This document shows positions 19,814-31,048 of a stretch of DNA of 64,000 nt, piece by piece. The DNA lies in contig JAGKQI010000078.1 in NCBI GenBank assembly GCA_018806915.1, positions 62,001-126,000 on the forward strand, read 5' to 3'. How positions within the stretch are numbered: position 1 is the first letter of the stretch; each line of letters starts with the position of its first letter. The position numbers and the translations under genes are program-made. The DNA is from Phytophthora colocasiae (taxonomy: Eukaryota; Oomycota; Peronosporomycetes; Peronosporales; Peronosporaceae). The notes under the pieces are model-generated. The model ran no database searches and had not been told where the DNA came from. It was given only the letters and a program-made list of their open reading frames with translations.

Positions 19814-20634
19814 GGAGCACAGAGACGGTCTCTGCGCGGTGACTTGGACTGGGCGGACAGTGCGGGACCTTCACATTATAATGGTCTTACACATTTCGGC
19901 AAAAATCCAGGCTGATTGGATATTATTTGGTCCCCCGGATCTTCGACTGGTGAGAACATCGAATTTTGGTCGTCGCAAAACGTGTGCCCTCCGAATAGCC
20001 CTCGCGAACTGCGACTCGCTTGCTTCAACCGATACAAATCACCACGGGCACTGACCAAGCTCGTCAGCCGCATAATCTCGGCTGGTGGACCGCAATAAAA
20101 TTGTTTTCGTCGCGTTCCTTAATGTTCACAAACGTTTGTCTGGCCCTACTCAGCCACGGTAATCAACTCTCGACAGCCAACAATGGACTGCCAATGACAG
20201 CCAGTCATACCGACAAGTACTGTACTGTACCCCTGCCACAATACTTGCTGCAGGAGCTATTACGGAGCTTGGACGAATGCCGTGCACTAATGGCATCAGT
20301 CTGATGCAATATTCGAAACCAGCATATTTAAACAACGCTCGAGCTCTCAACTCTTCTTTCCATTGAACACGGCAACCATACAAGACATAGAGGATCGGCC
20401 CAGCTCTTAGCAGCAGCTACTGGCAGTGCTTCGCATTAAACTGTAGTGTGACACGTCGAGGCAAGTCGCCGGCCGTATTCTGATCGCAGCTTTTGGTAAA
20501 CAGAATATCCAACTGCATACAAAAAGCAAGATTAAAAATGATATATATACATCACTAATACTAAGTATGAGTGATGGTCTTTGGATACTGTGTCAAGATG
20601 TTGTCAAGTTGTCAGGGTTTTGTTACGGAAGTTG
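19814..20634. other. Intergenic region, no gene seen
   Basis: About 820 bases with only short unconvincing frames. It ends at the target site of element B (TAAG at 20635-20638). Confidence 0.5.
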
Positions 20635-20638
20635 TAAG

Positions 20639-21138
20639 TGTCGCGACCCCCTTTCGGTGGGTCACTAAGGATCGGGTACCCGCGGGCTGTTGAAGAGTAC
20701 GGACCCGGACGGGGTGCACGAAGACTAGACTAGTAGTAGAAGAGTAGACGAGAGTGTAAAATGCAAAAGTTCTTGTTCTGGCTTGTTGTTCAGCAGGTAA
20801 ATTCGAGACTGACTAGATTCACGCTAAGTCTTGACCAGCACTTGTAGGGGTGACACACCTCCAACTTGGATGACTTAGAGACCGAGAGGTGACCTCCGTC
20901 CTCAGCGCGAAGAGCACGCAAGAGGTACTTGGAAGTAGTTCACGTTCTATGTCCGTCGTCCAAGAGGGAGTACCTCCGGATAGAGTAGACATCGGACAGT
21001 ACACTAGACCCACCAGCTACTTCAGTGTCCAGACAACTCACAACTCCCAGCACCGTGGTGAACTCGAAGTCGACAATGTCGACGGACAAGAAGCACACCC
21101 GAAGCTGGTTCACACGTAGAATTCCCGGGTACGGGACA
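20639..21138 (-). repeat. 3' LTR of element B
   Basis: 500 bp, matching 25428-25927 except T versus C near 20890. A possible polypurine tract follows directly (minus strand GGGGAGTA at 21139-21146). Confidence 0.93.
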
Positions 21139-23224
21139 TACTCCCCGACCAAAACGTTGAACGTCCTCGTTCAACTCGGTAGGGCTTGTTGGCCAGGCGA
21201 CACTGGCGACGTAGAGTTCACCGCAGTAAAAGATACCGCTGAGGTACTTGAAGCATTCGAAACGCACAGATAGTAGATCAGGTAGGAAGTAGCAGAGTAT
21301 CGGACAGGATAGATCAAAGCAGGGTGAATATTCCGCACGGCCGGACTGAACAATTCACAGTCAAGAGGTCTCCACAGTCTGGATCACTTCACACTTCAAC
21401 CTCGAACTCGCAATTAGAAGGAGTAGTCGATGTCGCTTGAACAGGATAGAGTACTTCCCTCGAAAAACAGGTAGTCACTTAGAGTAGTAGTAGTGGCCCA
21501 GAATCCTTGTCAAAGAGAACCATCTGGTATTGTCAGGACACGGCTTGCCGCATAAGCCTCAGCCCCAGGTCGTCGAAGAGATTCCCTCTAACTATCCAGC
21601 AGTACGTTCGCACAGTTCTCGAAGTCACTTCACCAAGCAGTCTCACAACACTCGGTCACTTATCCAGGTAGATGTTTCAAGCTCAAACCAGTCACTCATC
21701 ACGAAGTAGTTAGAAGTAGCTCGGCCAGCCACTCATCACGAAGTAGATGTTCTACAACCACTCATCTCGAAGTCACATGAGCAAGAGCGTATCAAAGCCG
21801 CTCCACCAAGTGGGCCCATCGGACACAACCTCTGCTCACTTCAACTTGAGTTCCACTCAGTAGTTCGACTTCACTCTCAGCGCCAGTGTTTCGCTTCAAG
21901 TCCAGGTAGCAGCAAGTAGCCAGGGATCACTTCGAATCCAAGGCCCAAGTAATTCGGTCACTATTCTCGTCCAAAACGCATGGCTGCAAGTAGACCAGTC
22001 ATATCCTGGAGTCGACAAAGAGTAGGTAGTTCAGGCAGCAAGTAACCCAGGCAACAAGTACTCCAGACAGCTAGTACTTCAGGCAACTAGTACTCCGGGC
22101 TACTAGTGCTTCCGTCACTTGTGGAGTCGAACGCCAGCAACTTTGGTCCGTGCTCACGTCAGAGTCGAAATATAGTAAGTAGTTCATTCCGCACGTACTT
22201 CACTTCAGCCAGTGTTCACGTCAGAGTCGAAAGGTAGCAAGTAGTTCATTCCGCAAGTACTTCACTTCAGCCAGTGTTCACGTCAGAGTCGAAAGGTAGC
22301 AAGTAGTTCATTCCGCAAGTACTTCACTTCAGCCAGTGTTCACGTCAGAGTCGAAAGGTAGCAAGTAGTTCATTCCGCACGTACTTCACTTCAGCCAGTG
22401 TTCACGTCAGAGTTGAAAGGTAGCAAGTAGTTCATTCCGCAAGTACTTCACTTCAGCCAGTGTTCACGTCAGAGTCGAAAGGTAGCAAGTAGTTCATTCC
22501 GCAAGTACTTCACTTCAGCCAGTGTTCACCTCGAAGTAGATCAGCATCAACGCGGGTAGAGTTGATCAGCAGTACGTCCTTCAGTCAGCGGATGGAGGGG
22601 CTGATCACCAGCTGCTACTTCGCGCAGTGGCGAAGTCAATCACCAGCAGCTACTTAGCACCAGCTACTTCGCGCGGTGGCGGAGTCGATCAGCAGCAGCT
22701 ACTTCGATTAGTGGCGAAGTCAATCACCAGCAGGTACTTCGGGTATGTGGTACTCCCCGAACACGACCAAACCATCACTTCGAGAACTCCATGATACAAT
22801 TGCAGCCTCCTGACCAAGACTTGACTCACTCCAACTAACAGTCGAGATCGATCAACACGCCACCCCGCGACTTCATCCACTTGACATTTCACTCAGCCTT
22901 GCTGGTAGTCACTGTGGGCTCACTTCATGAGTCATCGACTATCTTGTCGAGTCCAGTCTACTTCGCAGTCACAGCTGCAACCAGGATGACTAGTCCCCCT
23001 GGATCGAATACTCTAGTCTGCACACTGTCCACTCCAGTTGTGTCCACTTCCCAACTAGTCACAATCGTCTCAGTCCCTCTGGTAGTAATCGGCTCACTCC
23101 GTCCGTCATGTGCGTCTGTCTGGGTTGCGTCCGGGAACTCTTCGTAAGTATTCGATGTAGCTGTTGACTCCCCACCAGTCCCGTCGGTGGTAGTCCATTC
23201 AACTCTGTCTTTATATGGTATTTC
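21139..23224. other. Non-coding interior of element B
   Basis: About 2.1 kb without a credible ORF. It is filled with short repeats built from AGTAG, CACTTC and GTACTTC words. Around 22020-22110 are degenerate units of about 20 bases, then the 62-bp array, then CAGCAGCTACTTCG-type repeats to 22740. Confidence 0.6.
22150..22521. repeat. 62-bp tandem repeat, six units, in element B
   Basis: Units start at 22150, 22212, 22274, 22336, 22398 and 22460, with a partial seventh at 22522. Each contains TCAGAGTCGAAAGGTAGCAA and AAGTACTTCACTTCAGCCAG with few differences. The first unit is the most diverged. Confidence 0.95.
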
Positions 23225-25052
23225 TTAGGGTCGGTCAGAGGACACTGAGTCCTCAATAATTTTCGAGTCTACTCCACTTCCGTCAGAAGTAGATGATTCA
23301 CTTGTTACTTCTCGTTGCTCTTCTCCAAGAGCGTCTGGGGCAATCACTTCTTTGCCCGGCACAGTCACTTCGTCTTTGTTCGACTCTTCAGACTTGGCAG
23401 TCACACTCTCATACTCGTAGTCACTCCTCTTTCGAGGCACGACGACCCGCTGGTCATCGCGCTCCCATCCTCTGCTAGGACAGTCCGTCGTCCTAAGTTC
23501 TTGATATGCAGGTTCAGTAGTAGTAGTAGTTGTTGTTTTCGCAGCACGGGTCTTGTCACAAAAGTTCCGTTGAGTTCTACGAATGAGGTGTTTCACGCCG
23601 TTTGATACCGTCTCGGACCTCGCTCCTGGCTCCATCATCAGACCACTCGCGTAAGTGTTCATCCAGCACGCACTTACTTCTTCACACAGTTTTCGCTCTT
23701 CAGTTGCAGACATGTTCACTCCAGTTGTTGTCAGTTCTCTCTTCGTAAGTCGTCCATCTAATTCAGTCTCACTCACTCCAGTTTTCATCAGTCCACCTTT
23801 TACAAGAGCAGCTCCAGTCACTTCGACTCCGCCAAGATACACTTCAGGTAGTGAACTCCTCGAGGTACTTCCACAGACACCTCCACTTTGAAACAGTAGA
23901 TGAGTGACTTCCTTGTCGTCCACTTCATCTTCATCTAGTTGCTCATCAGCTACTTCTTCGAGTAGGTAGTCCAGTTCGCCATAAGTAGACGCTCCAGTAG
24001 CGACTTCAGTACTGTTCGACCTCCCACTTTTTTGGTTGAGGTTACTCGTCAGGACTACTTCTTCAGCTCTACCGGCTTCGGGTATATCACAGGTCACTTC
24101 AGCTGAGTTACTCTTACGGGTTCCATCAGGAGTAGCTCGGACACCAGTCACTTCCAGCTGAGTTACTCTTACGGGTTCCATCAGGAGTAGCTCGGACACC
24201 AGTCACTTCGGGTAGTTCTTCTCCAGGTGCATCAGGTACATGAACTCGCTCACTCGGCACAAACACAGGACACTCCTTCAGGATTTGTCCAGGATTCTCG
24301 GAAACACTCACGCTCTCCTTGAACTCATCCAAAACGCTCTTCTCGACGGGGACTCTCTCGTCAGTGGGGATCACAGTCACTGTCACTTGCTCACTGGTGC
24401 ACTTCTGTTCATTTCTCCCTAGATTCACAGTAGCTCCAAACTTCGACTTAGCCACTCGGTCGTTGAGAACTACTCTCGTTGGGCAGTCGACGGCAGCGTG
24501 ACCAGCGACTTCGCACAGGAAACACGTTCGACTCAAGACTGGTGACTGCATCACACCTTCACTCGGAAACACTTGGTATAGGGACTGTGACAGGTGACTC
24601 GATGGGAAGTCATCAACTCCAAGTACTCCAAGACCAGAGTGAACTGAGTAGTCTTCAAGAACTTGGACTAGTTCGTAACTGGTTACTTGTTGCAACTCGA
24701 ACTCAACTTGATGAACTGGACGAACTTGTCTGTTTCCGAAGTCAAACACGGGTGCACTAGAGGCAGAGTAGACTGTACAGTTCTGGTAGGATGGAATGGC
24801 TCTCGGGAAAGGCGACTGATCACTTCGAAACTGGTTTTTCAAGTAGTACTGGGGTAGGATTTGGAGTGCTTGGGAGTACTCGAACTGGAATTGATGAGAA
24901 TCCGACGGTTGGGATGAGATGACTTGCGGTAGCACTCCGTAAGATAGCATGGTCAGTCCACTCAAGTTTGACTCCTCGCTCGTTGAACTCCCTGAGTCAC
25001 TCTCGCGCGTAACTCGGAATTCATTCTCATCAGTAGCTGGAAATGGCATCAT
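23225..25052 (-). pseudogene. Gag-like ORF of element B, split by a 55-bp tandem duplication
   Basis: The first ATG is at 25052. The upstream frame (to 24126) holds a knuckle CFLCEVAGHAAVDC close to the second knuckle of element A gag, preceded by an Asp/Ser/Gln-rich region. It ends soon after GVRATPDGTRKSNSA. A second frame (to 23225) begins with the same peptide and goes on with 300 acidic, Thr/Ser/Val-rich residues. The repeated peptide comes from a 55-bp direct duplication, which is not a multiple of three. Counting one copy only, the region would be a 590-residue frame. The role would be particle formation or packaging. Confidence 0.75.
24101..24210. repeat. 55-bp tandem duplication that shifts the element B ORF
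   Basis: Copies lie at 24101-24155 and 24156-24210, identical over at least the first 54 bases (start AGCTGAGTTACTCTTACGGG). Confidence 0.93.
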
Positions 25053-25427
25053 GGTTTCTTCTGTCAGGGCTGTTCTACTCCTTCCTATAACACTCCCGCC
25101 CAGGTATCCCACTCTTGTTATCGAGCACACAACTGGTAGATACTGCAAAGTAGCTCCCCACTTAAGTAGATCTTCACAGGTAGTTCACTTCTGACTACTT
25201 CCACACACAAGTAGACGCTTTCCGAATCGGGGTTGGTCCCGACCTTAAGTGTAGTCGCCGAGCACCTCCCTAGTTGACCCCTGTCGAACTAGCAGTGACG
25301 CGACCCCCACTTCTCGCAAGTGAAAGCTGCTCTTTCTCCGGACGCACTTCTCCGTATGTGTAGTCTTCGTCGGTGTACACCGTGCGACTCCTACTCCGGC
25401 GGACGAGTACCCTGCTTCTCCACCACT

Positions 25428-25927
25428 TGTCGCGACCCCCTTTCGGTGGGTCACTAAGGATCGGGTACCCGCGGGCTGTTGAAGAGTACGGACCCGGACG
25501 GGGTGCACGAAGACTAGACTAGTAGTAGAAGAGTAGACGAGAGTGTAAAATGCAAAAGTTCTTGTTCTGGCTTGTTGTTCAGCAGGTAAATTCGAGACTG
25601 ACTAGATTCACGCTAAGTCTTGACCAGCACTTGTAGGGGTGACACACCTCCAACTTGGATGACTTAGAGACCGAGAGGCGACCTCCGTCCTCAGCGCGAA
25701 GAGCACGCAAGAGGTACTTGGAAGTAGTTCACGTTCTATGTCCGTCGTCCAAGAGGGAGTACCTCCGGATAGAGTAGACATCGGACAGTACACTAGACCC
25801 ACCAGCTACTTCAGTGTCCAGACAACTCACAACTCCCAGCACCGTGGTGAACTCGAAGTCGACAATGTCGACGGACAAGAAGCACACCCGAAGCTGGTTC
25901 ACACGTAGAATTCCCGGGTACGGGACA
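25428..25927 (-). repeat. 5' LTR of element B
   Basis: 500 bp, abutting the primer binding site TGGTGGAGAAGCAGGGTAC (minus strand, 25407-25425) with a two-base gap. Confidence 0.93.
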
Positions 25928-25931
25928 TAAG

Positions 25932-27084
25932 CTTTACCATCGTAACTCAACAAACTCTTTACCTTGCACTAGTACAATCATATATCTTCGGTGAGTCATA
26001 CGTATAACTGTGCATGAGATTCTCTGCACGATACTCCTGGTGTCATGAGAGCTAAATACAGCTATTTATCACTCTGACTGCAAGTTGCAACACATACAGA
26101 ACTGCGATAACAATTTACTGTAGTCGTTACCATTAGTAGTGCAAAACAGAAACGCGCTTGCAAGTCTTGTGCATGCACAACTAAATCTCTCCGAAGGCTT
26201 TTGATGTTGACCACCTACCGCATCTATGTCATCGCGACTGATAAATTGTCGCTTGACGGCTTCAAGTAGGTGTACACTGTGTACAGGAAGGAATATTTGC
26301 TACTACTGTACTTGGCTTGGCTATTGAATTCTGAAGGTTTTGATTGTGATTGTGAATTGTTTGAATAAGATATTTAATTTTCGAATGCTAATCATTTCTT
26401 ATCTGGAAAGTAAGGACTCCGAACGCCTGCCAAGTGCATAGCTTTGTGGTGCTTTGACCAGTGGACCACCACAGTACACACATGTATTGGTGAAGCAGGT
26501 GCTCTGGATTTCTTGCTTCATGTAAAGCCAATGACTATCTCGGCAGGTACAAATTGTCTCTAACTCATCCGATAAGCATTGCATGTGCCTGTATCACCGC
26601 TTTGATCACTATAAAAGTGCATGTACGCAACCTGTAATCAGCTCAACTTCCTTTCTTAAAGTGCATTATCTCTAACGGATTAACCTGCTTGAATATGATC
26701 GTTTGTTCTGTGGTCGACTGGGTTTCCATTTCAACTTGAAAGGGGGCATGCACGTTTTCTTTTAGCGTGTGTAGTGCAAGTGAGCACTTCGCGTATAACA
26801 ATGCAATATGTATTATTATACTAGTACCATGCTGATTTTTAATCGTTGCAGTGATCAACAACGATTGTAGGCCGCATCTTGTCAGCTGTACCACACAGTA
26901 GACACCTTAGCCTGAAACAGATTCAATAGCATTCGGCATTCGAGTTCATGGTATTTTGCCTTGTCCATCGCAATGTCATTGACGTTGCTAAACACTTCTG
27001 CCATTTGGCACTGTTCGCTACAACCGCCCGCGGGGCGAGATTCTCGGACGCTATGGCATGAATCTACGTTGAGGGTGTACCGGG
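25932..27084. other. Intergenic region, no gene seen
   Basis: AT-richer sequence with short unconvincing frames. Nothing recognisable between the element B flank and the first PX-RING gene. Confidence 0.5.
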
Positions 27085-28137
27085 ATGCACTGCTTCCGCA
27101 ACTTCCAGAAGCCTGAACGAAGCCTTCTCATTCCGAATGAGCCATTCCACAACTCTCCGAGAGAAGATCACCCTGCTGCCATCGCTGCTGGCATCACTGT
27201 GATGGAGGCTAAGTTGCTGACCTTGAGCGGGCTGACGGACGAGCCCCACTTCCGCCGACTTCTCAAGTTCCAAGCGCGCCGTCGAGAGGGACTCGGCGGC
27301 AGCGACCTCGAGATCCATACTGAGTCTGTGCGCGTCCTCATGTGCGACGACCCAAGGCTATCGTTCACGCTCTATCGCATGCGTATACGCACTGCTGACG
27401 ATGTATTGCACCATGCAGCACTCGCACGAGATCGAGGCCCCAACGAAGGCGGGCGGTGGGTGGTTGAAAAGCGCTACTCAGAATTTGAAAGATTCCGCAA
27501 GCAGCTTTTAAAGCGTATTGGGCGCTGGGAGGACGCTGTCAGTAAGGATTGCACGCACCTCAAGGTAAAGGACATCGTAAAAAGCCACGGCGATATACGC
27601 AACACTTTTGCTGTTATCTCAAACTCCCTGCGCCGCGCCACATCACCGCAGTTCCCGAAGAAACGTATTCGCGTGGACACCGCCAAGATCATTGCCGAGC
27701 GAGTTGACGGGTTGACGGAGTTTACTCGTAAGCTCATGGGCGTCTACACTGACCTGGGACTGTACTTGAGCAATAACCAGTTGCACTCCAGTGCATTCGC
27801 CTCATCATGCGCACTGCTGCATCAGATGCAGACAGAAATCGAGAAGTTCTTGGAAGTGCCGCAACCGCAGAAAGACGCGGAAACGCGTCGACAGTCAGCA
27901 GTCCTTGCACTCGAAAACCTCGACGTATTACCGCAGCTTAGCCTTAGCGCTGACGATGATTCTGCTGAGCCGGTATGCTGCATCTGCCTGAATGAGGAGA
28001 GCTCCGTCAATACTGATAAAACGCTCCTCGTACAGCTTCCGTGCCACCACCATTTTCACGAAGACTGTGTCATCGATTGGTTCAGCGCCAGCACCACTTG
28101 CCAACTTTGCCGCCGCTCCACATCAATACTACCATAA
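27085..28137 (+). CDS. PX domain plus RING-H2 finger protein, copy 1
   Basis: 350 residues from the ATG at 27085; an ATG at 27202 (residue 40) matches the start region of the neighbouring copy and may be the real one. A PX-like phosphoinositide-binding fold spans about residues 90-225, with the typical RYSEFERFRKQL and later LTEFTRKLMGVY. A RING-H2 finger ends the protein (CCICLNEE ... LPCHHHFHEDCVIDWF ... CQLCRR) with all eight metal ligands. Expected role: an endosome- or membrane-recruited E3 ubiquitin ligase. Single exon. The next gene is a tandem paralogue in the same direction. Confidence 0.85.
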   Translation: MHCFRNFQKPERSLLIPNEPFHNSPREDHPAAIAAGITVMEAKLLTLSGLTDEPHFRRLLKFQARRREGLGGSDLEIHTESVRVLMCDDPRLSFTLYRMRIRTADDVLHHAALARDRGPNEGGRWVVEKRYSEFERFRKQLLKRIGRWEDAVSKDCTHLKVKDIVKSHGDIRNTFAVISNSLRRATSPQFPKKRIRVDTAKIIAERVDGLTEFTRKLMGVYTDLGLYLSNNQLHSSAFASSCALLHQMQTEIEKFLEVPQPQKDAETRRQSAVLALENLDVLPQLSLSADDDSAEPVCCICLNEESSVNTDKTLLVQLPCHHHFHEDCVIDWFSASTTCQLCRRSTSILP

Positions 28138-28365
28138 AGCACCTACATCATGTAGCCATGTTACATGTATTACAGTAATGCGTAGACGATCGTCCATTTT
28201 CAACCAATCAACGATAGCCACCCCAAATAATGGCCGCCAAGTATCCAGATGTAGCTTTGAGGAGATTTGCTCTACCGACTTGCCGTCAACATTGCCGTGT
28301 TCACGGAGAATCCAAGCGGCCATTCTCGGCCTCAATTCAAAAGAAACACGAGTCACCTCAGCACC

Positions 28366-29289
28366 ATGTTGAGCGCGAGGACGTCCGTCTTCGAGGAGAA
28401 GCTGCTAGCGTCGAGCGGCCTGATGAACGAGCCGCATTTTCGTCGATTGATCAAGTTCCAGACACGTCGAAGAGAATCTCTAATTGGCAATGAGCTGGAG
28501 ATCGACACTACGGCTAGCCAAGCCTTGGCCTCTCAGGATAATTCAAACGCTCGGTTTACTGTCTACTGCATGCACATCCACCGCGCGTCAGACACTCGAC
28601 AAGGTACTGAGGACCAGTGGATTCTGAGGAAGCGATACTCTGAGCTGGAAGCTTTTCGACGACTTCTTTTTAGCCGCATTGAGCGTTGGGAGTACACCGT
28701 TCGGAGAGAGTTTACCCGCAAGACGGACAAACGACAACGCAATGTTGAAGACGCGTACAACAAACACAAGGCTTTTGCTGTTGTTTCAAATGCAATGCGG
28801 CGTGCTATTTCGCCGACATTCCCGAGGAAACACGTCCGATCTGACAAGCCGGCGGTAATTAAAGAGCGAGTTGCTGGTCTCCCGAATTTTGTGCGGAAGA
28901 CGCTGGGGGTTTACACAGATCTAGCAGTCTACAAGACCAATAGCCAACTACAGGGCGGTGGGTTTGGATCCTCGTGGGCGCAACTATCCACGATATTCTC
29001 TGAGATCGAGACGTTCCTCGAGATCCCGCAGCCTGCAAAGGACGCCGAGTTTCAGCGTCAGTCCGCTGTTTTGGCACTGAGAGACTTTGATGTATGCACA
29101 AGCTTGGTTAACGAGGAAAACCATGAGCAGTTGTGCTCTATTTGCCTCAACGAGGATCCAGTTGCAGATGAAGTGAGACCAGTCGTTGCTTTGCCTTGCG
29201 GCCACCACTTCCACGAAGACTGCGTGATCGATTGGTTTAGTACAAGTCCTACGTGTCCACTTTGCCGGCGAGGCCTTACACAAAACTAA
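28366..29289 (+). CDS. PX domain plus RING-H2 finger protein, copy 2
   Basis: The start at 28366 (MLSARTSVFEEKLLASSGL) aligns with MEAKLLTLSGL of copy 1; the frame is open back to 28267. It has 307 residues with the same layout: NEPHFRRLIKFQTRRRESL, the PX core KRYSELEAFRRLLFSRIERW, and RING-H2 CSICLNED ... LPCGHHFHEDCVIDWF ... CPLCRR with intact ligands. The copies share domain order and many blocks but differ enough that the duplication is not recent. Spacing to copy 1 is 228 bases. Confidence 0.85.
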   Translation: MLSARTSVFEEKLLASSGLMNEPHFRRLIKFQTRRRESLIGNELEIDTTASQALASQDNSNARFTVYCMHIHRASDTRQGTEDQWILRKRYSELEAFRRLLFSRIERWEYTVRREFTRKTDKRQRNVEDAYNKHKAFAVVSNAMRRAISPTFPRKHVRSDKPAVIKERVAGLPNFVRKTLGVYTDLAVYKTNSQLQGGGFGSSWAQLSTIFSEIETFLEIPQPAKDAEFQRQSAVLALRDFDVCTSLVNEENHEQLCSICLNEDPVADEVRPVVALPCGHHFHEDCVIDWFSTSPTCPLCRRGLTQN

Positions 29290-31048
29290 CTAGTCAACAT
29301 TTGATATGACGTTAAATACACGTTGACTTAGTTTTGGACGCAAGCTCATGAGTTCGATTTTGCTGCAGAAGTTAGAACAGACCGGCAAAGCAAAGCAAGT
29401 CTGACAGACTGAGACTCACATGGTGAGTCACGCACAATTACTCCCTAATTGTCGAAATACATGCAGACTGGTTGCTGACTGGTTGCTGACTGACTGGGGG
29501 ATATCATTCAGCGCTACGAACGACCAGTACACTTCAGAATCGCCGCACCGCAAAACCCGACGTTGTAGCCAGCCGGATGCTGTCCACCACCGGGAGAAAC
29601 TTCAACGACATGGGTGCAAGTTGCAGTGCAACAGAGCGCCGATGCAACCGAGCAATACTGTACGCGTGCATGCGCATGAAGAATGCAGCAAAGCAAGCTT
29701 GTGGATTATCCATTCATTTAAATGACTCTGCTGGGGCAGTTGTGCAGCGTGTGGAGATCGCACATTGCCAGCAACTTGATGATAACGGCGCCGGTCCAGA
29801 TGCGAGTAAACAGTGGCGTTGAAAACATCTGCGCTTTGGCCGTTGAGTCTCTATCGGCAGACCGTTCAGCGAGTCAGGATTCTTCCAGGACACCGCGCAC
29901 AGCCCTCGATCACTTCGTCAAAGGTTTGCTCAAATGAGGCAAAGCCAAAGCGAAAGAAGCAGGACAGTATCTACACATGCACCATGCATCACGCCGAGAA
30001 ACGGCAGAGCGCATGACGTGCTGCAAGTTGCAACCGACCAAAGGCTGAAGTGTGGTGCCCCCCATCGTTGAACATGTTGCCTGATGCGGGAGGGGTGCCG
30101 TGAACTGCAAGCAGTCGTTTGGCGGGGTCGTGGGCCACGACTCGTGGCACTTTAACGTTCAACCACGACGCTATTGCCTCCGGTACCGTTGGTACTACAT
30201 GTACATGAGCAATGCTATGCCTCCCGCTTCGGCTTGGCAGTTCCTCCCAAGACAGCCAAAACGCCTGCACCACCACGTTCATTTGTCCTCGCAAGCCTGC
30301 AGCCTTGTTGCCGCGCTCAATTCTAGCACGAACCATTTTCTGAAGTTTGCTGACTGTCACAGTGCGTTTAACAAATCCAAACAGACAAGCACAAAACGTA
30401 AGCGATCTCCATCTAAACGGCAATAGATCTAGCACACACACAGCGCATGCAGTAAGTGGCTGGTAAAGCTTGTGCTAGCAATTGTCGGGTAGATATACCT
30501 GGGAGATTGCTCCGTCCTCACTTGCCAAACCAATGCAAGTGCCACGCCGCTGGGTTATCCTCCCGTTTTTTGCTCTTCAGTTCTCGTGTTGCGGGAAAGG
30601 CCAATAGAAAGGCCGCTGGTTGAACTTAACCGAACTTCAGATTGAAGTTCTTCACCATAGTAAAACCTTGATACTTGTTGTGAAAGTTTATAATTGATTT
30701 CCACAGGAACTTGAAGAGCAATTGTTCTTGCTCAAATTCTGGCACAAGATAACGGCGCTTTTTGGCCCCAGGCCATGGAGTTCTCGCTTCGTAGACGCTT
30801 CTAAAACCTGTGAAGCGAAACAGTCTAGCACGTGAAATTGTAACGAAGACAGACATGGAAGACCATACGGGTTGGCCCTAAAGTTCAAGCTGAATGCATC
30901 CAACGGCAACAGAGCTCTTCGCCTTGAAGTTGAGATTGCGCCCCGTCTGGTCACGTCGTCTGTAAGCGTCCCGGCGCTTTCATTTTCGATTCAGCGCTGC
31001 GGAGCTCGGTCCGCCTTAGCAACCAGCACCAGCGGTAAACGAAGACAA
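29290..31048. other. Intergenic region, no gene seen
   Basis: About 1.76 kb with only short overlapping frames on both strands and no coherent domain. It contains a small inverted repeat CACTTGC/GCAAGTG near 30518. The reading frame of the next gene is open without ATG from about 30872, so its transcript may begin here. Confidence 0.5.

Larger units (their letters stand above)
20639..25927 (-). mobile_element. Young non-autonomous Gypsy-type LTR element (element B)
   Basis: Two 500-bp LTRs (TGT...ACA) differ by a single base by eye. Flanks carry TAAG on both sides (20635-20638 and 25928-25931), a 4-bp target duplication. The primer binding site at 25407-25425 is the same 19 bases as in element A, also two bases inside the LTR. 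The 4.3-kb interior encodes only a gag-like ORF with one zinc knuckle, and there is no protease, RT or integrase. This fits a pol-less passenger that uses the enzymes of an element-A-like partner. The high LTR identity points to a recent insertion. Confidence 0.9.

Noticed and set aside
20819..21273. Short ORFs in both LTRs of element B
   Set aside because: They are fixed by LTR identity, overlap on both strands and have no domain.
22150..22521. Regular 62-bp repeats as a possible CRISPR-like array
   Set aside because: Units are contiguous without unique spacers and lie inside a eukaryotic retrotransposon.
29420..30860. Several 60-150 codon ORFs between the PX-RING pair and the next gene
   Set aside because: They overlap on both strands, show no domain and have no supporting splice pattern.
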